IMG/VR virus record: IMGVR_UViG_3300024520_004699
Location: 1-64,000 of that record
Strand: one strand, 5' to 3'
Length of the DNA stretch: 64,000 bases
Origin: a virus
The notes beneath the pieces were generated by a model that saw only the letters and a program-made list of their open reading frames with translations, made no database searches and was not told the origin of the DNA. A program made the translations under genes and the position numbers. Below are positions 1 through 7,287 of this stretch, piece by piece; positions within the stretch are counted from its first letter, which is position 1; each line of letters begins with the position of its first letter.

Positions 1-2
1 GC

Positions 3-1094
3 TGGAGTAAAAAGCTGGAGAGCGAAGATGGTCAGCCCAAGTTCGAGGTCTTCCGACGAAACGAACAGCTGATCCTGTCGGCTGAAAAAATTGTGGCTGT
101 GGTCGATGATGATGAGACCGGCCACAATCTCCTCCGCTCCATCTCAAACTTCTTTGATCAGGGCAACGTCTGGTATGTAATTTACCCGGAGGGATGCAAG
201 GACGCGAACGATGTCATCCATAAGCACGGTCCTGATGAGCTGGTGAAGATGATCAATCGGGCGAAGTGCGTGGACCCACCGGGCGGGGTTATCACCGGCT
301 TCAGCGATATGCCTCCAACCCCTCCCCGCACTATCTGGCGGACGGGGTGTGACTTCCTTGAAACATTAGTAGCATTCCGGAGCCGGGATGTTTCTGCCCT
401 AACCGGGCTGCCGGGGGCGGGCAAAACGACGTTTGTCACATGGGTGATGCACCGAATGGTGAAAAACCACGACATCAGATGTGGGGCCGCGTTGTTTGAG
501 ACCGATGGCGACGAGACCCTTGCTCACCTGATCAAACTCAATGGCGGGGGAGATGTGTCTCACCTTGGGCCTGAAGAGATCGAGGAGTGGAAGATCAAGC
601 TCGACAGAAATTACCGGCTGGTCCATCGCGTGGACGATGCTGAGAATGTTCATGGTGTTATCTGGATGACGAAGATGATCCACAAGCTGGCGGCCCGTGA
701 TGGGTGCAAGATCATCGTCATCGATCCATGGAACGAGCTGGAGCACCTGCCGGAGAAGGGCGAGAGCCTGACCCAGTACACAAACTGGGCGCTGACGAAG
801 TTGAGACAGTTGGCGGAGAAATATGATGTTCACATCTGCGTGCTCGCTCATCCGAAGAAGATGCCCCGCGAGAGATCTCGACCGGGTGGATATGATATTT
901 CTGACAGTGCCGCGTGGTTCAACAAGCCGGGTCTTGGCCTAACCATTCACTGTGAGGTATCGGAGGTGATGGGAGACCATGTTAGCCTGACCAGCTGGAA
1001 GGTGAGATCCCGACAGCAGACGGGCTGCAGGCCGGGCAAGGTCAGGCTCGAATATGATGAGGCTTCGATGGTGTATAGGAGATTGAAAAGATGA
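3..1094 (+). CDS. Primase-helicase, C-terminal part (cut by window edge)
   Basis: The reading frame is open to the left edge, so the 5' end lies outside the window. The visible protein starts in the end of a TOPRIM domain (acidic motif VVDDDETG near base 100). A linker follows, then a RecA/DnaB-like helicase domain with Walker A GLPGAGKTT at about base 405 and Walker B-like IIVIDPWNE at about base 713. This order matches T7 gp4-type and Twinkle-type replicative primase-helicases, which unwind DNA at the phage fork. The stop overlaps the start of the exonuclease gene (ATGA), so the two are translationally coupled. The family call is secure; whether a zinc-binding primase domain lies upstream cannot be seen. 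Confidence 0.92.
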   Translation, partial: WSKKLESEDGQPKFEVFRRNEQLILSAEKIVAVVDDDETGHNLLRSISNFFDQGNVWYVIYPEGCKDANDVIHKHGPDELVKMINRAKCVDPPGGVITGFSDMPPTPPRTIWRTGCDFLETLVAFRSRDVSALTGLPGAGKTTFVTWVMHRMVKNHDIRCGAALFETDGDETLAHLIKLNGGGDVSHLGPEEIEEWKIKLDRNYRLVHRVDDAENVHGVIWMTKMIHKLAARDGCKIIVIDPWNELEHLPEKGESLTQYTNWALTKLRQLAEKYDVHICVLAHPKKMPRERSRPGGYDISDSAAWFNKPGLGLTIHCEVSEVMGDHVSLTSWKVRSRQQTGCRPGKVRLEYDEASMVYRRLKR

Positions 1095-2011
1095 CACAGA
1101 GCTTCGGTAAGGGCGATCACGTTTGCCTGATTGACGGGTCGTGGTACATCTACCGCGCCTATTATGCGTTGCCTCCCCTGACACGCGCCTCGGATGGGCT
1201 GCCTGTCGGTGCGGTACACGGCTTTTGCCAGATGCTGTGGAAGCTGCTGAAGGACACAACCGACGAATATGAGCCGACACATCTGGCGGTCATCTTCGAC
1301 TACCCGGGGGGGTCTTTCCGCAACGACATCTATCCCAACTACAAGGCGAACCGTTCTTCCGCGCCGGAGGATCTGGTTTCCCAATTCCCCATCATCCGCG
1401 ATGCCACGCGCGCCTTCAACGTCGCCTGCATCGAGCAGGAGGGCTATGAGGCCGACGACCTGATCGCCACCTATGCTCGGCAAGCGCGGGAGGCGGGAGG
1501 CTACGTCACCATCGTTTCGTCCTACAAGGATTTGATGCAGCTTGTGCGCCCCGGCGTCGTCATGATCGACACCATGAAGAACAAGCGCATCGGCGTGGAC
1601 CAAGTCGCCGAGCGCTTCGGGCTAGGCCCCGACAAGGTGGTGGAGATACAGGCGCTCGCTGGCGACCCGACCGACAATGTGCCGGGTGTCCCCGGCATCG
1701 GCGTCAAGACGGCGGCGCAACTGATCGGGGAATATGGCGATGTCGAAACGCTGCTGGCGCACGCGGACGAGATCAAGCAGCCCAAGCGGCGTGAGGCCCT
1801 GATCAAGTTTGCGGATCAGGCTCGTATTTCAAAGCAACTGGTGACACTGAAGCAAGACGTGCCTGTTGACGTGTCGCTGGGGGAGACGGGGATATGCGAA
1901 TCCGGCACGCCTGATCTCCTCGGCTTTCTGACCAAAATGGAATTTGTCACGCTCACCCAGCGTGTGGAGGAGGCAATCGAAGCTGAACCTTCGTGGTGTA
2001 CAGAAGGCTGA
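1091..2011 (+). CDS. 5'-3' exonuclease (Pol I N-domain/FEN family)
   Basis: A 306-residue protein with the FEN-fold signature: DGSWYIYRAYYA near the start, the acidic cluster around EGYEADDLIATYA, and the helix-hairpin-helix region GDPTDNVPGVPGIGVKTA. These match the N-terminal nuclease of DNA polymerase I and T5/T7-type 5' nucleases. The expected role is removal of RNA primers or flaps and degradation of DNA. The ATG overlaps the helicase stop by four bases, and both belong to the rightward replication operon. Length is normal for a stand-alone phage enzyme. Confidence 0.93.
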   Translation: MTQSFGKGDHVCLIDGSWYIYRAYYALPPLTRASDGLPVGAVHGFCQMLWKLLKDTTDEYEPTHLAVIFDYPGGSFRNDIYPNYKANRSSAPEDLVSQFPIIRDATRAFNVACIEQEGYEADDLIATYARQAREAGGYVTIVSSYKDLMQLVRPGVVMIDTMKNKRIGVDQVAERFGLGPDKVVEIQALAGDPTDNVPGVPGIGVKTAAQLIGEYGDVETLLAHADEIKQPKRREALIKFADQARISKQLVTLKQDVPVDVSLGETGICESGTPDLLGFLTKMEFVTLTQRVEEAIEAEPSWCTEG

Positions 2012-2015
2012 AAAG

Positions 2016-2852
2016 ATGACCGTGCCAAAATCAATAAGTGCTCCAGTCGAGGGGGCCAAGCTTAGGGTTTTGAGTCTTGGAGCTGGGGTTCAGTCGAGCA
2101 CAATGGCATTGATGGCGGCGCACGGCGAAATTGGCCCCATGCCAGATTGTGCTATATTTGCAGACACCGGAGCAGAGCCAGCGGGGGTATATGACCATCT
2201 TCAATTTTTGATGTCAGGTAATGTTCTACCTTTCCCAATCCATGTGGTTAACAATGGGAATCTTTATGAAGATCTCATGAAGGGCATGAACTCCACCGAA
2301 AATAGATTTGCTTCAATTCCATTCTTCACCGTCCACAAGGGGAAGAACGGCATGGCCAGAAGGCAATGCACATCAGAATACAAAATCACCCCCATCAACA
2401 GAATGGTGTCCAAATTATTGGACGGTAAAAAAAAGAAGGGGTCTGTCGAAATGTGGATTGGCATAAGCCAAGATGAGGTTCTCAGAATAAGGCCCAGCAG
2501 AGTTCAATATATTGTGAATAGGTTCCCGTTGATTGAGGTTGGCATAAACAGATCTGGCTGTTTGGAGTGGTTGAAAAAGCACGGGTATCCAGACCCACCA
2601 AAATCAGCTTGCACGTTTTGTCCATACAGATCGGATGCCAGTTGGAGAAAGATGAAGGGTGATGATGTCGACGCTTGGAATCAGGCTCTTGAGGTAGACG
2701 CAGCTTTGCGCTTACATTCTAGCAGGCTGGATGCAAAGTTATTTTTACACAGCCTGAGAAAGCCTCTGTCGGAAGTGGATCTGTCCACCGCCGAGGAAAA
2801 GGGCCAACCGGATTTGTTCAACAATGAATGCGAAGGGATGTGCGGTGTCTAA
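2016..2852 (+). CDS. PAPS reductase-like (N-type ATP pyrophosphatase) protein
   Basis: A 278-residue protein with the PP-loop SLGAGVQSSTMAL near its start, followed by a DTGAEPAGVYDHL segment typical of phosphoadenosine-phosphosulfate reductase and DndC-like folds. Cysteines in RRQCTSEYK and in ACTFCPYRSD could bind an Fe-S cluster. The ATG at 2016 lies five bases after the exonuclease stop; upstream in-frame codons overlap the exonuclease gene and are less likely. Substrate is unknown. Phage members of this family are not thought to work in sulfate assimilation and may modify nucleic acid. The gene is more A/T-rich than its neighbours, which hints at separate acquisition. Confidence 0.82.
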   Translation: MTVPKSISAPVEGAKLRVLSLGAGVQSSTMALMAAHGEIGPMPDCAIFADTGAEPAGVYDHLQFLMSGNVLPFPIHVVNNGNLYEDLMKGMNSTENRFASIPFFTVHKGKNGMARRQCTSEYKITPINRMVSKLLDGKKKKGSVEMWIGISQDEVLRIRPSRVQYIVNRFPLIEVGINRSGCLEWLKKHGYPDPPKSACTFCPYRSDASWRKMKGDDVDAWNQALEVDAALRLHSSRLDAKLFLHSLRKPLSEVDLSTAEEKGQPDLFNNECEGMCGV

Positions 2853-3150
2853 CAAAGAACAGATCAGCATTAAGATGGAACCTGAGCTGCGCCATGTGCT
2901 GGCTCATATGTCCTACGCCATAGAAGCCCTTGCCAAAGGCAACCTTGGCGAGGCACAATACGAAATTGAAAGCATTAAGGGTCTGGTCTTTTGGGATAAC
3001 GATGAGGCCATGGCCGCTGATGCAGAAGCACTCTTTGGTGGAGGTGAGGAAGATGGCGGGACGAACAAAGAATTGCAAGGGGAAGAATTGCAAAAAGAAG
3101 GGCAAGGGGGGACGAAAAAAAGGCTCCCGCAAGTGCAGCGGCAAACGTAA
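2845..3150 (+). CDS. Small hypothetical protein
   Basis: I chose a GTG start because AAGGGA lies six bases upstream; an in-frame ATG at 2824 is the alternative. Either start overlaps the end of the PAPS-reductase-like gene. The first 70 residues look like a helical protein (MEPELRHVLAHMSYAIEAL), while the last 30 are low-complexity and rich in Gln, Lys and Gly. That tail coincides with another small ORF in the next frame. No family recognised. Confidence 0.6.
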   Translation: MSNKEQISIKMEPELRHVLAHMSYAIEALAKGNLGEAQYEIESIKGLVFWDNDEAMAADAEALFGGGEEDGGTNKELQGEELQKEGQGGTKKRLPQVQRQT

Positions 3151-3154
3151 ATAG
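3053..3154 (+). CDS. Tiny Lys/Cys/Gly-rich basic protein, overlapping frame
   Basis: A 33-residue ORF, MAGRTKNCKGKNCKKKGK and onward, with four cysteines and almost only Lys, Arg and Gly besides. A strong GAGGTGAGG site lies just upstream of the ATG. It sits in another frame inside the low-complexity tail of the preceding gene, so one of the two may be a shadow. If made, it would probably bind nucleic acid. No family recognised. Confidence 0.45.
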   Translation: MAGRTKNCKGKNCKKKGKGGRKKGSRKCSGKRK

Positions 3155-3164
3155 TTGATCAATT

Positions 3165-3240
3165 GCCTCTATAGCTCAATGGCAGAGCAGCGTCCTTGTA
3201 AGGCGCAGGTTGTCGGTTCGATTCCGTACTAGGGGCTCCA
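3165..3240 (+). tRNA. tRNA-Thr (anticodon TGT), CCA encoded
   Basis: Folds as a cloverleaf. The acceptor GCCTCTA (3165-3171) pairs with TAGGGGC (3230-3236), the D stem is GCTC/GAGC, and the anticodon stem GCGTC/GGCGC holds loop CTTGTAA (anticodon TGT at 3197-3199). The T loop is TTCGATT and the 3' end TCCA. It would read ACA threonine codons. The T stem is irregular: only three C/G pairs form next to the loop, and two outer pairs need a one-base bulge on the 3' strand. It may be functional with reduced stability, or degenerating. Confidence 0.85.
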
Positions 3241-3435
3241 AGTTCTGGCAGCGGCGTGGAAAGCAGACACGCGACATGCGTTTACATAATGAAGGCAATG
3301 TGGGCATGCAACCTTCACGTAAAGGGTCTCTGGTGGCTCCATGTTCCTCACCAGAAGCCGGAGTAGCGCCCGGCCTGCCTAGTTCATCGAGGGGGGAAAG
3401 CAGACACGCGGGTAATTCCAATTTGGAGGGATAAA
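3241..3435 (+). other. Intergenic segment with 16-bp direct repeat and hairpins
   Basis: No credible ORF. GGAAAGCAGACACGCG occurs at 3258-3273 and again at 3395-3410. Between them are two short hairpins: TCTGGTG pairing with CACCAGA, and GCCGG pairing with CCGGC. The segment directly follows the tRNA, so it could be part of a longer structured transcript or a recombination footprint. No second tRNA could be folded here. Confidence 0.5.
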
Positions 3436-3600
3436 ATGGAGGGCAATATAATTGTTCTCGACGAGCACAGACCAGAGGCAAGCAAAGCCTTCAAGGATGC
3501 ATGGCTGAAGGAAACATTGGAGCTTTTGGAAGCCGAATGCCTTGAGGACGAAGAGAGCGAACGTAAGGCAAAGATGAGAGCGAAAACCTTACCATCCTGA
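3436..3600 (+). CDS. Small acidic hypothetical protein (54 aa)
   Basis: The ATG lies five bases after GGAGGG, a strong ribosome binding site. The product begins MEGNIIVLDEHRPEASKAF and continues with Glu-rich helical sequence. Its TGA overlaps the ATG of the next small gene (TGATG), supporting real coupled translation. No family recognised. Confidence 0.65.
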   Translation: MEGNIIVLDEHRPEASKAFKDAWLKETLELLEAECLEDEESERKAKMRAKTLPS

Positions 3601-3776
3601 TGGCCAAGAAAAACAGGAAAGCCCGCATACAGACAATGATCCGGCGAGACAGATCAGCCCGGAATGATAAATATGGGATCGGCGGGGCGCTTAAAGAGAG
3701 GCACAAGCCGGTGCCGGTCACTCTCGCCAAGCTGAAATTCATGGAAGATGAACCAAAAGATTCAGGGTCTACCTAA
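3600..3776 (+). CDS. Small basic hypothetical protein (58 aa)
   Basis: Starts on the TGATG overlap with the upstream acidic gene. Begins MAKKNRKARIQTMIRRDR, is strongly basic at the N terminus, and has a neutral Pro/Val middle. The acidic-then-basic pair may act together, but that is only inferred from order. It ends five bases before the convergent leftward TSCPD gene. Confidence 0.62.
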   Translation: MAKKNRKARIQTMIRRDRSARNDKYGIGGALKERHKPVPVTLAKLKFMEDEPKDSGST

Positions 3777-3780
3777 ATAT

Positions 3781-4083
3781 CTACAACTGACCAAGCTCAT
3801 CGAGAGCCGCGCCGAGTGGTCCGTCCGGAGATCCATCAGGGGCCCGGGTCAAGGCCTTCATCAAAACATTCAGCGGACATCCGTATTGAAGGGCGAGGCT
3901 CGCGGCGATGGAGGCATCCCGCGATGCGGTGTTGACGTGGGTGCCCGGCTTCCCGGCCACCAGAAAGATCTCACCCGGCTCACCATTCTCAAAGTAAGAG
4001 ACCGTGGCCTCGTAGTTCATTCCGTCGAGCCGAAAGCTGTAGGCGTTGCCGTGGCGTCTGTTGGGCAGGGCGCGTCGTATCAT
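3781..4083 (-). CDS. TSCPD-domain protein (ribonucleotide-reductase-tail-like)
   Basis: A 100-residue protein with LPNRRHGNAYSF, GEIFLVAGKPG, and NTASRDASIAASLALQYGCP near the C terminus. This pattern is known from small TSCPD proteins of alphaproteobacteria and their phages, related to the C-terminal domain of B12-dependent ribonucleotide reductase. ATG at 4083 has GGAGG five bases upstream; longer in-frame versions run into the preceding gene and have no such site. Catalytic function is unknown. It follows the DUF932 gene, about 77 bases downstream in the same leftward operon. Confidence 0.78.
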   Translation of the reverse strand: MIRRALPNRRHGNAYSFRLDGMNYEATVSYFENGEPGEIFLVAGKPGTHVNTASRDASIAASLALQYGCPLNVLMKALTRAPDGSPDGPLGAALDELGQL

Positions 4084-4160
4084 TTGATCCTCCAAAAAAA
4101 TCCCGGCCCACCCATAACGAAGAAGAGTGGACCGGGCTCCTGTTGCTGCAGTTGGTGAGC

Positions 4161-5246
4161 TTAGGCTGCTACAGCCAACTCCTGCCACTGGTTGCGAGGC
4201 AGCTCGATGATCTTGGCTCCAACCCGCTCCAGCTCGGAGGCACGGTCGTAGCAAGAGGCATCTTCAGCCGCTCGCGTGATGGCGTTGGACAGGCCATAAG
4301 CAGACCCCTCGACCAGATGGTCAAGAACGGATTTGCCCTCGTCGTCGGTCAGGGCAAATTTCTCCTGAACAATCTCGATGATCTCCGACTTGGGGCGCTC
4401 GATGATCAGGCCGCGAGAGGCTCTTATCTGCTCGACAATTCTGTCAAACAGCTCGCCGCTCAGAGAGGCGCGAACAACATCGCCCAGCTGTGCAAACAGA
4501 GCACGGTCGGAAAGTTTTTTGGTCTCGTCCGAAAAAATCTCCGAGATATTTGAGTCCGCGCTGTCGACGTGGGCCTTGCCAAGATGTGTCCTGCGGATTT
4601 GACCCTCAGACCACACAGCGAGATTTGAACAGTGGACCGTGTGGGAAAGAGGGACGGCGGCCAAGGCACCAAACCCAGTCTCAGAATTGGTGACGCTGAC
4701 TCCCGGCTGCAGAACATCAATCTGCGTGTGACCTTCACCCCAAACAAAATTCTCTTTACCGGCAGGCGGAATTTCAACCTTGATGTCAGGGATGATTGCC
4801 TTCAGGTAAAACTTCCGCTCCGTGACATCGCACGACACGATCTCTGCCTTGGATTCCTGAATGACAGGAAGAATGGCATTGGCTAGATCGAAGTTGTCGA
4901 GACAGCGATAGCGGTCTGACAAGAACGCACGCGCTTTGCCGTCGAGGGTTCTGACGAGGCGCTTGGCAGGGTTGGCCTTGAACCAATGGTTCACGTTCTC
5001 GGCGAGGAGATCGGGGGCTTCGTTGCGGAGCCTGTCATAATACTTTGCGGGGATACCGACGTGAGTGCCAATTTGGCGATGGCAGTTGTCGGTGGCTTCG
5101 AGTTCCTGATCGCCGATGCGAAGCTTGGTGCATCCTTCGTCAGGGGAAATGCTGAGCACATCCGTGTCAGCGATGTAGTCGTGTTTTGCGTCCTGTTGGC
5201 GGGTTAACTCCGCCGCGAGTTCGGTTAAGGTTTTTCCTGTCTTCAC
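4161..5246 (-). CDS. DUF932 protein
   Basis: About 361 residues. The middle part, with FLSDRYRCLDNFDLANAILP and later VTNSETGFGALAAVPLS, matches the DUF932 family found in many phages and plasmids, sometimes annotated as plasmid- or YfjQ/YfjK-associated proteins of unknown function. I chose GTG at 5246 because AGAAGGAG precedes it; ATG at 5264 in the same frame is possible but places the start inside that site. It is the first gene of a leftward operon driven by an operator-covered promoter at 5296-5324. Confidence 0.8.
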   Translation of the reverse strand: MKTGKTLTELAAELTRQQDAKHDYIADTDVLSISPDEGCTKLRIGDQELEATDNCHRQIGTHVGIPAKYYDRLRNEAPDLLAENVNHWFKANPAKRLVRTLDGKARAFLSDRYRCLDNFDLANAILPVIQESKAEIVSCDVTERKFYLKAIIPDIKVEIPPAGKENFVWGEGHTQIDVLQPGVSVTNSETGFGALAAVPLSHTVHCSNLAVWSEGQIRRTHLGKAHVDSADSNISEIFSDETKKLSDRALFAQLGDVVRASLSGELFDRIVEQIRASRGLIIERPKSEIIEIVQEKFALTDDEGKSVLDHLVEGSAYGLSNAITRAAEDASCYDRASELERVGAKIIELPRNQWQELAVAA

Positions 5247-5295
5247 TTCACTTCTCCTTCTCAATTGGTGCAGGTCAGGCTGACCAGCTGACTTA

Positions 5296-5324
5296 TTTGT
5301 AACGAACGGTTACATCTCCGTCAA
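5296..5324 (-). promoter_or_regulatory. Leftward promoter of DUF932-TSCPD operon
   Basis: On the minus strand TTGACG (5324-5319) and TACAAA (5301-5296) are separated by 17 bases. Operator site 1 fills the spacer and touches the -10, so bound repressor would block RNA polymerase. The distance to the DUF932 start is about 50 bases. Confidence 0.6.
5298..5314. promoter_or_regulatory. Repressor operator, site 1 (TGTAAC-N5-GTTACA)
   Basis: Perfect dyad TGTAAC-GAACG-GTTACA. It sits between the -35 and -10 boxes of the leftward DUF932 promoter. The same dyad (at least GTAAC-N5-GTTAC) occurs at three other promoter regions in the window and nowhere else that I found. It is probably bound by the XRE-family protein encoded at 61156. 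Confidence 0.75.
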
Positions 5325-5481
5325 CACCTGTTTGTATCTTGAGACACATACACACAGGGTCAACGAATCACCCCCAAGCAAAGCATAAAGAAGTAAATGC
5401 AGTAACGATAAGCTATTGCTGTTCTCTGTTCTACAGTATTCAAGCAAACAAGATAATTTACCTAAATAAATTTAGATGTGC

Positions 5482-5487
5482 TATAAT
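5482..5487 (+). promoter_or_regulatory. Possible -10 box for small-gene cluster
   Basis: A perfect TATAAT lies 57 bases before the ATG at 5544, in an A/T-rich stretch. A convincing -35 is not visible (nearest TTTACC or TTACCT), so this may be an extended or activator-dependent promoter. The rest of 5325-5481 holds no ORF or repeat that I can support. Confidence 0.45.
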
Positions 5488-5543
5488 AGTGTATGGCCAA
5501 AACTTGGTCATTGCTCTTTGACAATCAAAGAAGGAGACCAGCG

Positions 5544-5729
5544 ATGGAGGACACCTACATCGTTCATCTCAACGACGAGGCTCCCCGCATTGGTAGTGGG
5601 GTGCGCCTGATCAGAGTGCTGTCTCTCGGGTGGAAGTGGGTGAAGATCGAGAACCCATGCACCGGGCGTCAGAAGAAACTGAGCAGGTCAGTCTGGGATG
5701 AACTCAATGCCACCCGGCATCGCGGGTGA
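5544..5729 (+). CDS. Small hypothetical protein (61 aa)
   Basis: ATG preceded by GAAGGAG. The product begins MEDTYIVHLNDEAPRIGSG and carries WKWVKIENPCTGRQKKLSRS, a short beta-rich fold with a basic end. An upstream in-frame ATG at 5493 is rejected because it lacks a ribosome site. First gene of a rightward cluster of tiny early genes. No family recognised. Confidence 0.68.
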   Translation: MEDTYIVHLNDEAPRIGSGVRLIRVLSLGWKWVKIENPCTGRQKKLSRSVWDELNATRHRG

Positions 5730-5734
5730 CCAAC

Positions 5735-5758
5735 GGGCCCCGGCTTCGGCTGGGGCCC
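5735..5758 (+). other. Strong UUCG-capped hairpin between genes
   Basis: GGGCCCCGGC and GCTGGGGCCC form a 10-bp stem (one G-U) capped by TTCG. No U-run follows; the next gene's AAGGAG begins a few bases later. This suggests an RNA stability or processing element rather than a terminator. Confidence 0.6.
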
Positions 5759-5776
5759 ACCAACAAGGAGAGAGAG

Positions 5777-6022
5777 ATGAAGAACAAACCCAACAGAGTT
5801 TGGATCGAGCTAGAGCAGCCAAGCTCGGACGAAGAAGGAGAGCGCCGGGCGAAGCAGGCGAGCCGCATGCTGAAACGTCTAGGCGTTCCCTATTGTCAAG
5901 CAGTGTGGTGGTGGCCAAAGCATAAGGCATATTGCTTCACCATCTCCACGGCGGGCTGCTTTGTCGAGGCCACGGATAATGGACACTGGTACAACCTAGA
6001 CTATCTGGCATCACCTCACTGA
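5777..6022 (+). CDS. Small hypothetical protein (81 aa)
   Basis: ATG seven bases after AAGGAG. Begins MKNKPNRVWIELEQPSSDEE and contains PYCQAVWWWPKHKAYCFTI, rich in aromatic residues and cysteine. The stop codon lies inside the first of three dyad repeats. No family recognised. Confidence 0.68.
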   Translation: MKNKPNRVWIELEQPSSDEEGERRAKQASRMLKRLGVPYCQAVWWWPKHKAYCFTISTAGCFVEATDNGHWYNLDYLASPH

Positions 6023-6101
6023 GGTCGTGCCATGGGTGGGGGCGTCACCTCACCGAGGTCACGCCTTTTTGGTAGTGGCACCACTTCACTGAAGTCACGC
6101 C
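6007..6101 (+). repeat. Three tandem 25-bp dyad elements
   Basis: Elements at 6007-6031, 6041-6065 and 6077-6101 share the plan GGCRY-C-ACYTC-AYY-GARGT-C-RYGCC. Each can fold as a hairpin with inner stem ACCTC/GAGGT or ACTTC/GAAGT and a 3-base loop. The third copy changes both arms of the inner stem together (ACTTC with GAAGT), which preserves pairing. Copy 2 is followed by five Ts and could terminate transcription. Outer GGTGGGGGCG and CGCCCCCACC can also pair across copies 2-3. Confidence 0.7.
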
Positions 6102-6174
6102 CCCACCTGTCAAGCCCCAGTTACGAAGAAAACCCGGCGCAACTGGGAGGGTAGTAATGATTGCAATTATGCGC

Positions 6175-6203
6175 TTGTAACTGCTGGTTACACACTCTAT
6201 ATA
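6175..6203 (+). promoter_or_regulatory. Rightward promoter overlapped by operator
   Basis: TTGTAA (6175-6180), a 17-base spacer and TATATA (6198-6203) make a sigma70-type promoter. Operator site 2 overlaps the -35 and the upstream half of the spacer. It would drive the small genes from 6472 onward after a leader of about 260 bases. Confidence 0.65.
6176..6192. promoter_or_regulatory. Repressor operator, site 2 (TGTAAC-N5-GTTACA)
   Basis: Perfect dyad TGTAAC-TGCTG-GTTACA, the same 17-bp form as site 1. It lies across the -35 region of the rightward promoter, a placement typical of repression by occlusion. Confidence 0.75.
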
Positions 6204-6209
6204 TAGGGG

Positions 6210-6471
6210 ACGCCGGAGCCTGAACCGGAATCGACCCAAAATAGTGCGGGGAAAAATACAGGCAGCGCCAGCAGGGCCGTGAGACGTAACAGCCACGGTA
6301 GGACCAAGTCGCTCCCAAACCACTGGAAAGACCGCACGGCAGACCAGCCCCATCATAGGTAAGGAGCCCGACAGGAAATTTCTGCGAGTGCATTCCGATG
6401 GGCGGCTAATCGAGGCCATCCTTCAGAGTGTGTCAGCGCGCACTCTTAAATGAGAGAGAAGGAGAGAGACG
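6210..6471 (+). other. Untranslated leader, no supported gene
   Basis: The stretch between the 6175 promoter and the ATG at 6472 has two short open frames, but neither has an ATG or ribosome site. GAGAGAAGGAGAG just before 6472 is the first good translation signal. The length suggests a long 5' leader. Confidence 0.4.
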
Positions 6472-6669
6472 ATGACCCTGATTACATTTACACCGGCTTG
6501 CCGGGACAGCGCAGCGAAGATCATTGAGTGTCGCTGCGAGAATGGTGTTGCTGCATATCTGGTGAATGAAGTTGAGCTGCATCGGATTTACACCACCGAT
6601 GAGAAGCGGATCAAGGCGCACTGGAACGGCTTCGTTGGATATCATCGCCAGCCATCACCCAAGCGATAG
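6472..6669 (+). CDS. Small hypothetical protein (65 aa)
   Basis: ATG after GAAGGAGAG. Begins MTLITFTPACRDSAAKIIEC and includes VAAYLVNEVELHRIYTTDEK, a likely alpha/beta mini-fold. First gene after the operator-controlled promoter. No family recognised. Confidence 0.68.
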   Translation: MTLITFTPACRDSAAKIIECRCENGVAAYLVNEVELHRIYTTDEKRIKAHWNGFVGYHRQPSPKR

Positions 6670-6680
6670 ACGCTACTGTT

Positions 6681-6702
6681 CCGGTCCCGCCGCTCGCGGG
6701 GT
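6681..6702 (+). other. Intergenic hairpin
   Basis: GGTCCCGC pairs with GCGGGGTC (eight pairs, two G-U) around loop CGCTC. Like the hairpins near 5735 and 7287, it lies between two small genes and is not followed by a U-run. Confidence 0.5.
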
Positions 6703-6748
6703 CGGCGCAGTGTCGCCATGCGGCATGCAAAGAGAGACGGAGGACGAG

Positions 6749-6928
6749 ATGAACATCAAGAAATTTGAGAGCCTCATAAAAGAGCGAGGTCGCCCGAGCG
6801 TCTTCATCGACGTTCAGAGCTTTACGGCAATTGTCCGGTGGCCATCTGTCATCGAGGCTGAGGAAATTCGGCTGGACAAAGGCAGAAACCCCAAGGCCCA
6901 TGCTTTGGCATGCCGGATTGCCAGCTAA
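6749..6928 (+). CDS. Small hypothetical protein (59 aa)
   Basis: ATG after GGAGGACGAG. Begins MNIKKFESLIKERGRPSVF and contains FTAIVRWPSVIEAEEIRLDK, a short alpha/beta protein. Fits the rightward cluster of tiny genes, each with its own ribosome site. No family recognised. Confidence 0.65.
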   Translation: MNIKKFESLIKERGRPSVFIDVQSFTAIVRWPSVIEAEEIRLDKGRNPKAHALACRIAS

Positions 6929-7024
6929 TTAAGGAGAAGGAGGCTGAACCGTTGGAGGCTGGGTCCATTGATCCAGCTTCTCGCCGTGCAGCAACCGTTG
7001 TACGAATGGGAGAAGGAGAGATCA

Positions 7025-7270
7025 ATGGCTACCACGATCTGGAAAGACAAACCCGCCTCCATTCTCACTTGGAGCGACACTGAAATAGTAGGTGGATGTG
7101 TGTGGAATTATCTTGAGTACAAAAATGAGCGAGGGGTGATAAAAAGATTTCGCAGTTATGCCAAATATCCTAATGGCTGGTTTCGTCTAGCAAAGAAGGT
7201 TTGGCATCCCTGCACCTATTTTGAAAACCTCAAGCTTTCAAGAATCCATTTAAGGGTAACAGTTGGGTAG
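7025..7270 (+). CDS. Small hypothetical protein (81 aa)
   Basis: ATG after AAGGAGAGATC. Begins MATTIWKDKPASILTWSDTE; many Trp, Tyr and basic residues follow (NGWFRLAKKVWHPCTYFEN). The upstream in-frame ATG at 6968 has no ribosome site. No family recognised. Confidence 0.65.
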   Translation: MATTIWKDKPASILTWSDTEIVGGCVWNYLEYKNERGVIKRFRSYAKYPNGWFRLAKKVWHPCTYFENLKLSRIHLRVTVG

Positions 7271-7287
7271 ATGCCTGACGCAACGGA

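Noticed and set aside
6210-6471. Coding sequence in the leader of the small-gene cluster
   Set aside because: Two open frames exist but neither has a start codon with a ribosome site.
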